DNA of 39,085 bases from Halieaceae bacterium UBA5044 (lineage in GTDB: Bacteria > Pseudomonadota > Gammaproteobacteria > Pseudomonadales > Halieaceae). The DNA lies in the NCBI GenBank assembly GCA_002416125.1, contig DIBU01000003.1, forward strand, positions 1 through 39,085. The letters run 5' to 3'. This document shows positions 23,662 to 32,190 of this stretch, one piece after another (the first letter of the stretch is position 1; the number at the start of each line of letters is the position of its first letter). Made by a program: the position numbers and the translations under genes. The notes beneath the pieces were generated by a model. That model did no database searches. It saw only the letters and a program-made list of their open reading frames with translations, and was not told the origin of the DNA.

Positions 23662-24371
23662 CTGCACGTGCCAACGTCGACCCCCAGGAAATCGCCAAGT
23701 TCGAGGCCCTCGCCTCGCGCTGGTGGGACCGGAACAGTGAATTCAAACCCCTGCACGACATCAACCCGCTGCGCGCCAACTACATCGATCAACACTCCCC
23801 TGTCGCGGGCCGAACGCTGGTGGATGTGGGCTGCGGCGGCGGCATACTCGCCGAATCGATGGCACAACGCGGTGCCACCGTCACCGGTATCGACATGGGA
23901 GAGGCTCCCCTGGCCGTGGCGCGCATTCACCAGCTCGAATCCGGGGTCGCGGTGGATTACCGGCAGGCGACGGCCGAAGAGCTCGCCGCGGAGCAACCCG
24001 GCCACTACGACGTGGTCTGCTGCCTGGAGATGCTCGAACACGTGCCCGACCCGTCAGCCGTGGTGGCGGCCTGCGCCGAGCTGGCGCAGCCCGGCGGCAG
24101 CCTGTATTTCTCCACCATCAACCGCAATCCGAAGGCCTTTGCCTTTGCCATTGTCGGCGCGGAATACGTGCTGAAGCTGCTGCCCGCGGGTACACACGAG
24201 TACAGCAAGTTCATCAAACCCTCGGAGCTCGCTGCCTGGGTTCGCGCCGCCGGACTGCGGGTCGAAGGCATGACCGGTCTGCTCTACAACCCGCTTACCC
24301 GCCAGTACCGGCTGCACGAGCGCGATGTCTCGGTCAACTATATGCTGCGCGCCAGCAAGCCAGCGGCATGA
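23658..24371 (+). CDS. ubiG: Bifunctional 2-polyprenyl-6-hydroxyphenol methylase/3-demethylubiquinol 3-O-methyltransferase
   Basis: UbiG performs both O-methylations of ubiquinone synthesis. FEALASRWWDRNSEFKPLH near residues 15-33 and LVDVGCGGGILAESMA (54-69, SAM motif I) are diagnostic. CCLEMLEHVPDP, STINRNPKAF and LPAGTHEYSKFIKPSEL follow in the usual order. The 237-residue length is typical. The start overlaps mtaD by four bases and the end overlaps mupP by four (ATGA), so the three are translated together. The same order occurs in Pseudomonas. Confidence 0.96.
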   Translation: MTARANVDPQEIAKFEALASRWWDRNSEFKPLHDINPLRANYIDQHSPVAGRTLVDVGCGGGILAESMAQRGATVTGIDMGEAPLAVARIHQLESGVAVDYRQATAEELAAEQPGHYDVVCCLEMLEHVPDPSAVVAACAELAQPGGSLYFSTINRNPKAFAFAIVGAEYVLKLLPAGTHEYSKFIKPSELAAWVRAAGLRVEGMTGLLYNPLTRQYRLHERDVSVNYMLRASKPAA

Positions 24372-25057
24372 GCCCGCCGCGTCCGGATAACCTGCGCGCG
24401 GTGCTGTTCGACCTGGACGGCACACTAGTCGATACCGCCAGCGAATTCGTCGTGGTGGTGCAGGCCCTGCGGGCCGAACACGGGCTGCCGCCACTGGAGG
24501 CGGCGCGTATCTGCGCCAGTGTGTCCAACGGCGCACGCGCCCTGGTCACACTCGCCCTCGGCACGGTAGAAACAGACCCGGAATTCGAGGCCCAGCGGCA
24601 GCGCCTGCTCGCCCTGTACGCGGAGGTGCTGGGCAGCAGCGCCCGGCCGTATCCCGGCATTCCCGCGCTGCTCGGCGCACTGGCCGAGCGCGGCATCGCC
24701 TGGGGCGTCTCCACCAACAAGCCGCGCGCCTTTGCCGCGCCCCTGATGGCGCGCCTCGACCTCCAGCCGTCCATTGGCAGCCTGGTCTGCCCCGACGACG
24801 TTCGCGAGCGCAAACCACACCCGGAGGCCCTGCTGCGCAACTGTGCGGAGCTGGGCTGCCAACCCGAACAGGCCATCTATATTGGCGACCATCAGCGCGA
24901 TATCGAAGCCGGCCGGCGCGCCGGCATGTACACCGTGGCCGCCCTGTATGGCTACATCGAGGCCGATGACAACCCCACTCTGTGGGGCGCAGACGCGAGC
25001 GTGAGCAGCAGCAGAGACCTCGCGCCCCTGATTCTCGGTACCCACCTACCCGCTTGA
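24368..25057 (+). CDS. mupP: N-acetylmuramic acid 6-phosphate phosphatase MupP (HAD family)
   Basis: This is a HAD-superfamily phosphatase with LFDLDGTLVDT (nucleophile D15 and acid/base D17), VSTNKPR (motif II), a RKPHPEALL lysine and YIGDHQRDIEAGRRAGM (motif IV). The protein resembles phosphoglycolate phosphatase, but its position between ubiG and yciK is that of P. aeruginosa mupP, which dephosphorylates MurNAc-6-phosphate in peptidoglycan recycling. Gph is the alternative name in older annotations. If correct, the organism should also carry amgK and murU elsewhere. Overlap with ubiG is four bases. Confidence 0.8.
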   Translation: MSPPRPDNLRAVLFDLDGTLVDTASEFVVVVQALRAEHGLPPLEAARICASVSNGARALVTLALGTVETDPEFEAQRQRLLALYAEVLGSSARPYPGIPALLGALAERGIAWGVSTNKPRAFAAPLMARLDLQPSIGSLVCPDDVRERKPHPEALLRNCAELGCQPEQAIYIGDHQRDIEAGRRAGMYTVAALYGYIEADDNPTLWGADASVSSSRDLAPLILGTHLPA

Positions 25058-25066
25058 GGACAGTAC

Positions 25067-25828
25067 ATGAACGGCCCAGGACTCCCCGACAACTACACAC
25101 CGGCGCCGGACCTGCTCGTCGACAAGACCATTCTCATCACCGGAGCCGGTGACGGCATAGGGCGCGCTGCAGCTGAGCGGTTCGCGCGCCACGGCGCCAC
25201 GGTTATCCTGCTGGGCCGCACCCAGGAAAAACTCGAGGCGGTTTACGATGCGATAGAGCGCGAAGGTGGCCCGCAGCCGGCGCTGTTTCCGATGGATCTG
25301 GCGACGGCGACAGAAGATGACTATGCGGGGTTGGCGGGGGCCATCGAAAGCACCTTTGGCCGCCTGGATGGCCTGCTGCACAACGCCAGCGTGCTGGGGG
25401 AGCGGCGCCCGATCGCGAATGCCTCCTGGCGGGCCTGGTCGGACGTCATGCAGGTCAATGTCAACGCGCCGTTTCTGCTCACCCGGGCCCTGCTACCGCT
25501 GCTGGAACAGGCACCGCAGGCGTCCATTGTCATGACCTCATCGGGAGTGGGTCGTCGCGGACGTGCGTACTGGGGCGCCTACGCGGTGTCGAAGTTCGCG
25601 ACTGAGGGGTTTATGCAGGTGCTGGCAGACGAACTGGAAAACACCTCGCGCGTGCGGGTCAACAGCCTGAACCCGGGGGCCACCAACACCGCCATGCGCC
25701 GCACCGCCTACCCTGCGGAGGTACCGACCACGAACCCGTCGCCGGCAGACATCATGCCGCTGTACCTGTACCTGATGGGTGATGACAGCTGCGGGGTGAC
25801 GGGCGCGGCCTTCAGCGCGCAGGGCTGA
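25067..25828 (+). CDS. yciK: YciK-family short-chain dehydrogenase/reductase
   Basis: This is a classical SDR of 253 residues. TGAGDGIGRAAA near residue 25 binds the cofactor, HNASVLG is the NAG-like motif, VMTSSGVGRRG carries the catalytic serine and YWGAYAVSK the Tyr/Lys pair. The C-terminal block ending in GVTGAAFSAQG matches YciK. The substrate is unknown. The ATG has GAGGA 6 bases upstream and follows mupP by 9 bases, making it the last gene of the mtaD-ubiG-mupP-yciK group. Its stop lies 13 bases from the convergent rluB stop. Confidence 0.9.
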   Translation: MNGPGLPDNYTPAPDLLVDKTILITGAGDGIGRAAAERFARHGATVILLGRTQEKLEAVYDAIEREGGPQPALFPMDLATATEDDYAGLAGAIESTFGRLDGLLHNASVLGERRPIANASWRAWSDVMQVNVNAPFLLTRALLPLLEQAPQASIVMTSSGVGRRGRAYWGAYAVSKFATEGFMQVLADELENTSRVRVNSLNPGATNTAMRRTAYPAEVPTTNPSPADIMPLYLYLMGDDSCGVTGAAFSAQG

Positions 25829-25841
25829 CGCCGGCGGCGCG

Positions 25842-26759
25842 TTAACGGCTCTTTTGCGGCCGGCGAGGCGGCTTGCGGCCAGCGTTCGCGGCCGGCGCCT
25901 TGCGCTTGCCGAACTGCCGTTCCATGACTTCCTTTTCCTTGACCGTGTTGCGCTTGACCTGCTTGACCGGTAGATGCGCCAGCTCGTACAGCCCCTTGAC
26001 TTCTTTCGGCTCAAGTTCGGCCCACTGGCCCTGCTTGACGCGGGACGGAATGAACACGTTGCCGTAGCGGACGCGCTTGAGCCGCGACACGGTAAGCCCC
26101 TGGGACTCCCACAGGCGGCGCACCTCGCGGTTGCGACCCTCCATCAACACCACGTAATACCAGTGGTTGATACCATCACCGCCGCCGTCCTGGATGTCGG
26201 TGAAGCGCGCCGCCCCGTCCTCCAGCATGACGCCGTCGAGCAGACGCTGCAGGATATCCTCGTCGACCGCGCCCATTACGCGCACCATGTACTCGCGCTC
26301 AATGTTCGACGACGGGTGCATCAGCGCATTGGCGAGTTCACCATCTGTGGTGAACAGCAACAGGCCGGAGGTGTTGAAATCCAGGCGACCAATGGATATC
26401 CAGCGCCCGGATTTCAGCTTCGGCAGGCGCTCGAACACCGTGCGCCGACCCTGTGGGTCCTTGCGACTGCACACCTCGCCAGTGGGCTTGTGGTAGATGA
26501 TGCAGCGCGTCTGTTCCGCCGGTGCGGCCTCCAGTGGCTTGCCATCGATGCTGATGCGGTCGCGGCCGGAAACACGGTCGCCGAGAGAGGCGCGGCGCCC
26601 CTCCACCTCAACCCGGCCTTCTTCTATCCAGCGCTCCATCTCGCGGCGCGAGCCCAGCCCCGTACGCGCCAGTACTTTCTGCAGCTTTTCGCCGGCAACG
26701 GTACCGGCCGCCTCGGCATGAGGCGTGTCGCCGGGCGCCGATACGCGCCGACGGCTCAT
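25842..26759 (-). CDS. rluB: 23S rRNA pseudouridine(2605) synthase RluB
   Basis: An S4 RNA-binding domain (about residues 24-75) is followed by the RsuA/RluB catalytic domain with SIGRLDFNTSGLLLF, where D127 is the catalytic aspartate, then EREYMVRV and NREVRRLWE blocks. The C-terminus is a long basic tail rich in K, R, P and A (residues 265-305), common in RluB. The start overlaps scpB by four bases (ATGA). The scpA-scpB-rluB order is widespread. RluE/RluF are less likely given the context and length. Confidence 0.94.
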   Translation of the reverse strand: MSRRRVSAPGDTPHAEAAGTVAGEKLQKVLARTGLGSRREMERWIEEGRVEVEGRRASLGDRVSGRDRISIDGKPLEAAPAEQTRCIIYHKPTGEVCSRKDPQGRRTVFERLPKLKSGRWISIGRLDFNTSGLLLFTTDGELANALMHPSSNIEREYMVRVMGAVDEDILQRLLDGVMLEDGAARFTDIQDGGGDGINHWYYVVLMEGRNREVRRLWESQGLTVSRLKRVRYGNVFIPSRVKQGQWAELEPKEVKGLYELAHLPVKQVKRNTVKEKEVMERQFGKRKAPAANAGRKPPRRPQKSR

Positions 26760-27478
26760 TGCGCGCCACCCGGCGCAAGCGGATCGGCTGCCTCTGAACT
26801 GTCACTGTCGCCGACATCCGAGCTGTCGTCCTCCGCGCCCACCGCCGCCGACGGCGGCTCTGCGGATGCCGGCTCGGCTGCCTGGTCCGCTGCGTCGTTG
26901 GCCGCGGCCAGGGGTTCACTGAAGCCCAGCTCGGCGTTCAGGGTCTCGAGGTCACGGATTTCCGCCAACGCCGGCAACTGGTCGAGGTTCTTCAGGTTGA
27001 AATAATCGAGAAACTGCCGCGTGGTGGCATACATGGCGGGGCGACCGGGCACATCGCGGTGCCCGACGACACGAATCCAGTCGCGCTCGTGCAGCGTCTT
27101 GATGATGTTCGAACTCACCGCGACGCCGCGGATCTCCTCGATTTCACCCCGCGTGATGGGTTGCCGGTAGGCAATCAACGCCAGGGTCTCCAGCAGCGCG
27201 CGCGAATACTTTTGTGGGCGCTCCTGCCACAGCCTCGCCACCCACGGGCTCAGCGACTGTCGCACCTGGAAACGGAAGCCGCTGGCGACCTCACACAGTT
27301 CAAAGCCGCGATCCTCGCAGCGCTCGCTGACCACCGCCAGCGCTTCCCGGATTTCGACCGCCGAGGGGCGCTCAGCCTCTTCAAACAGCTCGCCCAGTTG
27401 CGCCACCGTGAGTGCACGGCCAGCGGCGAGCAGGGCGCCCTCGATAATCTGGACCAGCATGGATGCCGATTCGGACAT
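26756..27478 (-). CDS. scpB: Segregation and condensation protein B
   Basis: Two winged-helix domains occupy residues 8-170: LVQIIEGALLAAGRALTV...LGELF at the start, and the RALLETLALIAYRQPITRGEIEEIRGV segment, here quoted in part, that is the family hallmark. RDVPGRPAMYATTRQFLDYF follows. The C-terminal 60 residues are an acidic, Ala/Ser/Asp-rich disordered tail. ScpB binds ScpA and SMC to form the condensin complex. The start shares one base with the scpA stop (TAATG) and the end overlaps rluB, so all three are coupled. Confidence 0.95.
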   Translation of the reverse strand: MSESASMLVQIIEGALLAAGRALTVAQLGELFEEAERPSAVEIREALAVVSERCEDRGFELCEVASGFRFQVRQSLSPWVARLWQERPQKYSRALLETLALIAYRQPITRGEIEEIRGVAVSSNIIKTLHERDWIRVVGHRDVPGRPAMYATTRQFLDYFNLKNLDQLPALAEIRDLETLNAELGFSEPLAAANDAADQAAEPASAEPPSAAVGAEDDSSDVGDSDSSEAADPLAPGGAQ

Positions 27479-28317
27479 TATTCGGACCTCGCCTTGACGT
27501 GAATGGGGCCGAAGTTCTCGGTTTGCACAATTTCCACCAGGGCCTCCTTGATCAGTTCCATCACGGCGAGAAAGGTCACCACCACGCCAAGTCGACCCTC
27601 GCGGGCAGAGAACAGCGACACGAACGGCACGAACTGGCGCCCCGACAGTTTTTCCAGCACCTCTGACATGCGCTCGCGCGTCGACAGTGCCTCGCGCTGG
27701 ATATGGTGGCTCTCGAACATGTCGGCGCGCCGCAGCACTTCGCTGAGGGCCAGCAGCAGTTCTCGCATGTCCACGTCCGGGTCGGGGCGCGCACGCTCAA
27801 GGTCCGGCGGCTCGGCACTGGCAACCCAGGTATCCCGCTCCAGCCGCGGCATCTCCTCGATATCCTCGGCCGCCTTCTTGAAGCGCTCGTACTCCTGCAG
27901 ACGGCGAATCAGCTGGGCTCGCGGGTCCTCTTCATCCTCGTCCACATCGACGGCGCGGGGCAACAGCATCCGCGACTTGATTTCCGCCAGCACCGCGGCC
28001 ATCAACAAATACTCGGCCGCGAGTTCGAACTGCATGGCATCCATGAGTTCAACATAGCGCATGTACTGCTCGGTGATTTCCGAGACATCGATCTCGAGGA
28101 TATCCAGGTTCTGGCGCCGTATCAGGTAGAGCAGAAGATCCAGCGGCCCTTCGAAGGCCTCGAGGAACACTTCCAATGCCTGGGGCGGGATATACAGGTC
28201 CCTGGGCAGCTCGGTCATCGCCTTGCCCAACACCACGGCAAAGGGCATCTCCCCCTGCTGTGGCCTTGCTGGTGAGGGGCTGTCGGTGGCGGGCGCGGCC
28301 GGCGTGGAATCGTTCAC
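27478..28317 (-). CDS. scpA: Segregation and condensation protein A (kleisin)
   Basis: The kleisin core is clear: FEGPLDLLLYLIRRQNLDIL near residues 55-74, then YLLMAAVLAEIKSRMLLP, an acidic linker, LIRRLQEYERFK and a C-terminal winged-helix segment ending TENFGPIHVKAR. ScpA closes the SMC ring together with ScpB. The start is a GTG at 28317 with AGGA 7 bases upstream; an ATG seven bases earlier is out of frame. The first 20 residues are Ala/Pro/Ser-rich and probably disordered. The gene lies 39 bases downstream of yciO. Confidence 0.95.
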   Translation of the reverse strand: MNDSTPAAPATDSPSPARPQQGEMPFAVVLGKAMTELPRDLYIPPQALEVFLEAFEGPLDLLLYLIRRQNLDILEIDVSEITEQYMRYVELMDAMQFELAAEYLLMAAVLAEIKSRMLLPRAVDVDEDEEDPRAQLIRRLQEYERFKKAAEDIEEMPRLERDTWVASAEPPDLERARPDPDVDMRELLLALSEVLRRADMFESHHIQREALSTRERMSEVLEKLSGRQFVPFVSLFSAREGRLGVVVTFLAVMELIKEALVEIVQTENFGPIHVKARSE

Positions 28318-28356
28318 GAAACATCCTGTGCCTGAGAAGGCTGTGAGTATACCCGA

Positions 28357-28980
28357 TCAGACCTGGAATGGCGTCACATCGCCCTTGCCGGCGCGCAGGA
28401 TGATCGGCAGGTCGTCGGCCAGATCGACCACAGTAGTCGGCTCCAGCCCACAGTAACCGCCGTCAATCACCAGATCGACCTCGTGCTCCAGCACGTCGCG
28501 GATCTCATAGGGATCAATCAGCGGCAGCTCATCGCCGGGCATGATCAGCGTTACACTCATCATCGGCTCTCCAAGATCCGCCAGCAGGGCCATGGCCACC
28601 GCGTTGTCCGGGATACGCAGTCCTACGGTCTTGCGTTTGGGGTGCATCAGCCGGCGCGGCACCTCCGATGTCGCACGCAGGATGAAGGTATAGGCGCCTG
28701 GGGTGCAGGCTTTCAACAGGCGGTACACCGTATTGTCGACACGCGCGTAATTGGCGATATCCGAGAGATCGCGGCACACCAGGGTAAAGTTGTGCCGATC
28801 ATCGAGGCGCCTGATGCGCCGGATACGGTCCAGGGCGGCCTTGTCACCGATGTGGCAACCCAGCGCATAGGCCGAGTCCGTGGGGTACACCACAACGCCC
28901 CCGCCGCGCACAATGTCCGCCGCCTGGCGAATCAGTCGCGCCTGCGGATTTTCCGGGTGAATCTGAAAAAACTGGCTCAC
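28357..28980 (-). CDS. yciO: YciO-family L-threonylcarbamoyladenylate synthase-like protein
   Basis: This is a YrdC/Sua5-fold protein beginning VSQFFQIHPENPQ, almost as in E. coli YciO. VVYPTDSAYALGC, NFTLVCRDLSDI, TPGAYTFIL, KRKTVGLRIP and PTTVVDL cover the conserved ligand-binding surface. YciO is a paralogue of TsaC that does not replace it fully in tRNA t6A synthesis in vivo. The GTG at 28980 is supported by that homology and by GGAGG 5 bases upstream, and it overlaps the stop of the PHP gene as GTGA. The frame is open to 29019. Confidence 0.92.
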   Translation of the reverse strand: MSQFFQIHPENPQARLIRQAADIVRGGGVVVYPTDSAYALGCHIGDKAALDRIRRIRRLDDRHNFTLVCRDLSDIANYARVDNTVYRLLKACTPGAYTFILRATSEVPRRLMHPKRKTVGLRIPDNAVAMALLADLGEPMMSVTLIMPGDELPLIDPYEIRDVLEHEVDLVIDGGYCGLEPTTVVDLADDLPIILRAGKGDVTPFQV

Positions 28981-29849
28981 GTAACCTCCACTGACGGACA
29001 GTCCTGGGGCGGCAGCCACCGCTGCCAGACACCGCGCAGACCGCCGAGATGCCGCAATTCTACACCCACTTCGGCGCCCCAGGAGGACTCCTGGTGGAAA
29101 TCGCTGCCGGCGGAGACCTCGAGCCCGGCCTCCAGGGCAAGCAGGCGCAACTGGCGGCTCTGATCCGGGGTCTGGCGACCGTTGAGTATTTCCACCGCCG
29201 ATCCGCCGGCCGCCACGAAATCCGCCACCAGCCGACGCAGTTTGCTGCGCGTCAATGCGTATTTGAGCGGATGCGCCAGCACCGCGACCCCCCCGGCCTG
29301 GACAATCCAGGCGGTGACTTCCGCAAGCTCGGGCCAGAAGGCCTTGACGTCGCCCGGTTTGCCCCTGCCCAGGTAGCGATCAAAGGCCCTGGTGAGGCTA
29401 TCGACATGCCCGCGGGCCAGCATCCAGGCAGCGAAGTGCGGACGACCCACCTGGCTTGCGCCCGCCTCCTGAAGGGCGCCCTCCAGCGCGCCCGGGAAAC
29501 CCAGCTTCGCCAGCCGCTCGCCAATCACCCGGGCACGCTCGGTGCGGGCCGCCGCAAGCCGCGCCAGCCCCGCGACGAAAACCGGGTGTTCACAGTCCAT
29601 GCCAAGCCCCACCACGTGCACCGTGACACCAGACCACACACAGGACAATTCCACACCGGGCACCAGGCGCAACGCGTTCCCCGAGGGGTTATACTGCGCG
29701 ACCGCCGCCTGGTATCCGGCCACGGTGTCGTGATCGGTTATCGCCAGCAGGCGTATATCCCTGTCACGTGCCCGCTGCAGCAAGGCAGCAGGCGACAGGG
29801 CACCGTCAGATGCGGTGGTGTGGGTATGGAAGTCGATCAACACAGACAC
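28977..29849 (-). CDS. rnm: PHP-domain 5'-3' exoribonuclease/phosphoesterase (RNase AM, YciV/TrpH)
   Basis: This is a PHP-fold metallophosphoesterase: IDFHTHTTASDG (metal histidines), LAITDHDTVAGY, VPGVELSC, VLAHPLKY and SAGSDFHQES mark the trinuclear metal site in order. It closely follows E. coli YciV, shown to be RNase AM, which trims the 5' ends of rRNAs and attacks short RNA. The start is uncertain: GTG 29849 (4 bases after GGAG) and GTG 29843 (10 bases after it) both fit, whereas the longer frame to 29924 is not supported by family length. It heads the rnm-yciO-scpA-scpB-rluB group. Confidence 0.9.
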   Translation of the reverse strand: MSVLIDFHTHTTASDGALSPAALLQRARDRDIRLLAITDHDTVAGYQAAVAQYNPSGNALRLVPGVELSCVWSGVTVHVVGLGMDCEHPVFVAGLARLAAARTERARVIGERLAKLGFPGALEGALQEAGASQVGRPHFAAWMLARGHVDSLTRAFDRYLGRGKPGDVKAFWPELAEVTAWIVQAGGVAVLAHPLKYALTRSKLRRLVADFVAAGGSAVEILNGRQTPDQSRQLRLLALEAGLEVSAGSDFHQESSWGAEVGVELRHLGGLRGVWQRWLPPQDCPSVEVT

Positions 29850-29944
29850 TACACTCCGGGATCGCAGAAACGGCTGGCGCACAGTGCAGGTAGGCCCTGC
29901 CGCCGACAGCGTCCATCCTAACATGTCAGGGCCAGGCTGATTTC

Positions 29945-30535
29945 ATGAGACAACTGCTGGAATTTCTCCCCATCGCGCTGTTCTTCATCGTCTACCAGAT
30001 GGATGGAGATACCGTCACGCTGTATGGCTGGAGCCACACCATCGACGGCATCTTCACCGCCACTGCGGTGCTGATGGCCGCCACCGTGCTGCAACTGCTG
30101 CTGACCTGGGCCATTACCCGACAGCTGGAAAAACGTTTGCTGTGGGTCGGTCTCGCCGTCTGCGGTTTTGGCGCAGCCACGCTGCTGCTGCACAACGAAC
30201 TGTTCATCATGTGGAAACCGACCATTTTCAACTGGGCACTGGCGCTGGCCTTTGCCGCGTCCCAGTTCATCGGCAAACGCAACCTGATGGAGCGCACGCT
30301 GGGCAGCCAGATCCAGCTGCCGCACCGCGTGTGGACCCGGCTCAACCTGCTCTGGGTCGCCCACTTCAGCGTGGTCGGCGCACTGAACCTGGTCGTTGCC
30401 TACGGCTACAGCGAGGCCACCTGGGTGAGCTACAAGCTGTACTCCGCGATACTGTTCACAGTGCTGCTCACCGGGCTGACGGCCTGGATGGTGGCACCCC
30501 ACCTGAAAGACCAGCCGGCTGAAAGCCAGGAGTAA
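29945..30535 (+). CDS. yciB: YciB/IspZ-family inner-membrane protein
   Basis: This protein has five or so hydrophobic helices across 196 residues, opening with LLEFLPIALFFIVY and containing MWKPTIFNWALA and FIGKRNLMERTLG, the hallmark segments of YciB (formerly IspZ, intracellular septation protein A). It affects envelope integrity and septum formation and interacts with elongation and division proteins. The ATG has an AGG 8 bases upstream. It is divergent from rnm across 95 bases and is followed 8 bases later by yciI, as in many gammaproteobacteria. Confidence 0.94.
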   Translation: MRQLLEFLPIALFFIVYQMDGDTVTLYGWSHTIDGIFTATAVLMAATVLQLLLTWAITRQLEKRLLWVGLAVCGFGAATLLLHNELFIMWKPTIFNWALALAFAASQFIGKRNLMERTLGSQIQLPHRVWTRLNLLWVAHFSVVGALNLVVAYGYSEATWVSYKLYSAILFTVLLTGLTAWMVAPHLKDQPAESQE

Positions 30536-30543
30536 ACCACGCC

Positions 30544-30843
30544 ATGCTCTACGCCATTATGTGTGAGGACGTTGACGACAGCCTGCCTCTGCGCCAGGCC
30601 GCACGACCGGCCCACCTGTCACGCATCCAGCATCTCGTGGATGAGGGTCGCCTGCTGGCTGCCGGCCCGCACCCGGCACTGGATACCGAGGAACCGGGAG
30701 CTGCGGGCTTCACAGGCAGCCTCATCATCGCCGATTTCGACAGCCTGGAAGCGGCACAGGCCTGGGCGGACAGTGACCCCTACATGGCCGCCGGCGTATT
30801 CCGCCAGGTGATCGTCAAGCCCTACAAACGCGTGCTGCCCTGA
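30544..30843 (+). CDS. yciI: YciI-family protein
   Basis: This is a 99-residue alpha-beta dimeric-barrel protein. It starts MLYAIMCEDV and contains RPAHLSRIQHLVDEGRLLAAGPH and the DSDPYMAAGVFRQVIVKPYK segment, whose His and Asp form the putative active site of the YCII family. The biochemical role is unknown; related domains occur in dehydrochlorinases. The GGAG for translation lies inside the end of yciB, so the two are coupled. Confidence 0.93.
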   Translation: MLYAIMCEDVDDSLPLRQAARPAHLSRIQHLVDEGRLLAAGPHPALDTEEPGAAGFTGSLIIADFDSLEAAQAWADSDPYMAAGVFRQVIVKPYKRVLP

Positions 30844-30901
30844 GCCGCGGGCGATGGTAAACTGCGCGATTGACCACCGACTGCAGAGAAGGACCCACGT
30901 T

Positions 30902-31576
30902 TTGCAGCATTTCCTGATTGTTTCCCTGCTCGCGATCCTGGGCAGCGCCGCCGCGCTGGCACAGGATATCCGCTACATCAGCGATACCCAGTACATTCCC
31001 GTGCGCAGCGGCGCCGGCAATGAGTTCCGAATTATCCACCGTGGCATTCCGTCCGGCACCCGGCTCACCGTCAGCCGTGAGTCAGAGGACGGCACCTGGG
31101 CGGAAATCACCACGGACGGCGGCACCACCGGCTGGGTGCGGTCGCAATACCTGATGAGCACCGTACCGGCCAAGACCCTGGTGGATTCAGCGCGCACGAG
31201 GGCGGAGCAGCTGGCAGAGGAAAACGCCAGCCTGACCGCGGAGCTGAACCAGCTGAAGGAGGTTCGCGGGGAGCTGGAGAGCAGCATCGACAGCGCCGAC
31301 GGTACGCTGCAGGCGGTGACCGAGGAACTCGCGCAGCTGAAGCAGATATCGGGACGCTCGCTGGAACTGGACGCCGAGAACCGGCGCCTGGTGGAAGATG
31401 TCGAGAACCTGCGGGCGCAGGCTGACATGCTCGGTGCCGAGAACCAGCGGCTGCAGGAAAACCTGCGCAGCAGCGCCTTTATTGACGGCGCACTGGCTGT
31501 GCTGCTGGGGGTGGTCATCACCCTTGTGGTACCGCGTCTGTGGCCCAAACGCCGCCGCAACGATGGCTGGGCCTGA
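30902..31576 (+). CDS. SH3-domain, coiled-coil and C-terminal TM envelope protein (TIGR04211/YgiM-like)
   Basis: A signal peptide (about residues 1-20, ending AAALAQ) is followed by a bacterial SH3 domain (about 25-85: YIPVRSGAGNEFRII, GTRLTV, TTGWVRSQYL), a long coiled coil (95-195) and a C-terminal membrane helix (about 198-217) ending KRRR. This layout matches the SH3-and-anchor family represented by E. coli YgiM. The SH3 part should lie in the periplasm. The start is TTG 30902, chosen because AAGGA stands exactly 8 bases before it and the frame gives a good signal peptide. The longer frame from 30854 has no such support. Confidence 0.85.
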   Translation: MQHFLIVSLLAILGSAAALAQDIRYISDTQYIPVRSGAGNEFRIIHRGIPSGTRLTVSRESEDGTWAEITTDGGTTGWVRSQYLMSTVPAKTLVDSARTRAEQLAEENASLTAELNQLKEVRGELESSIDSADGTLQAVTEELAQLKQISGRSLELDAENRRLVEDVENLRAQADMLGAENQRLQENLRSSAFIDGALAVLLGVVITLVVPRLWPKRRRNDGWA

Positions 31577-31614
31577 GCGCCCCAATCCCTGAGCCCCCAA
31601 CGGAGACCACACTG

Positions 31615-32190
31615 ATGAAAGCTGTTTTCAGCCTGTTGATCGCCTTGCTGCTGGCGCTCAACCCCGCCTGGTCACAGGAGCCGGGGCCCAACGCCCCGCT
31701 GGTGACGATCAGTACCAGCGAGGGCAACATCACGCTGCGTCTGTTCCCGGACAAGTCACCACTGACCGTAGCCAACTTCCTGTCCTATGTGGACAGCGGG
31801 CACTACGACGGCACCATTTTTCATCGCGTCATTCCCAACTTCATGATTCAGGGCGGGGGCTTTCTGCCCGACATGACGGAAAAGGCGACCGGCGAGCCGA
31901 TTGTCAATGAATCCCGCAACCGGCTGCACAATATCCGCGGGACCATCGCCATGGCACGCACCTCCGACCCGGATTCGGCGACGGCGCAATTCTTCATCAA
32001 CCAGCGCAGCAACCTGCAGCTGGACTGGTCGCCGGGCCAGGTTGGCTACACGGTATTTGGCGAGGTGATCGAGGGCATGTCGGTGGTGGACTACATTGCC
32101 TCCAGCCCGGTGCGCCAGTGGGCGGGTTTCCAGGACGTGCCGGTAGAACCCATTCTGATACACAGCGTCCAGCGCAAGACCAGCGAATGA
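31615..32190 (+). CDS. ppiA: Periplasmic cyclophilin-type peptidylprolyl isomerase
   Basis: A signal peptide (residues 1-20, cleavage after AWSQ or nearby) precedes a cyclophilin domain with TIFHRVIPNFMIQGGGF, where the catalytic arginine lies, followed by TIAMARTSDPDSATAQFFIN and YTVFGEVIEG. The enzyme should isomerise Xaa-Pro bonds in the periplasm. The symbol is by analogy with the exported E. coli PpiA; an alternative is simply a PpiA/PpiB family member. ATG 31615 has GGAG 9 bases upstream. The stop overlaps the pdxJ start as ATGA. Confidence 0.9.
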   Translation: MKAVFSLLIALLLALNPAWSQEPGPNAPLVTISTSEGNITLRLFPDKSPLTVANFLSYVDSGHYDGTIFHRVIPNFMIQGGGFLPDMTEKATGEPIVNESRNRLHNIRGTIAMARTSDPDSATAQFFINQRSNLQLDWSPGQVGYTVFGEVIEGMSVVDYIASSPVRQWAGFQDVPVEPILIHSVQRKTSE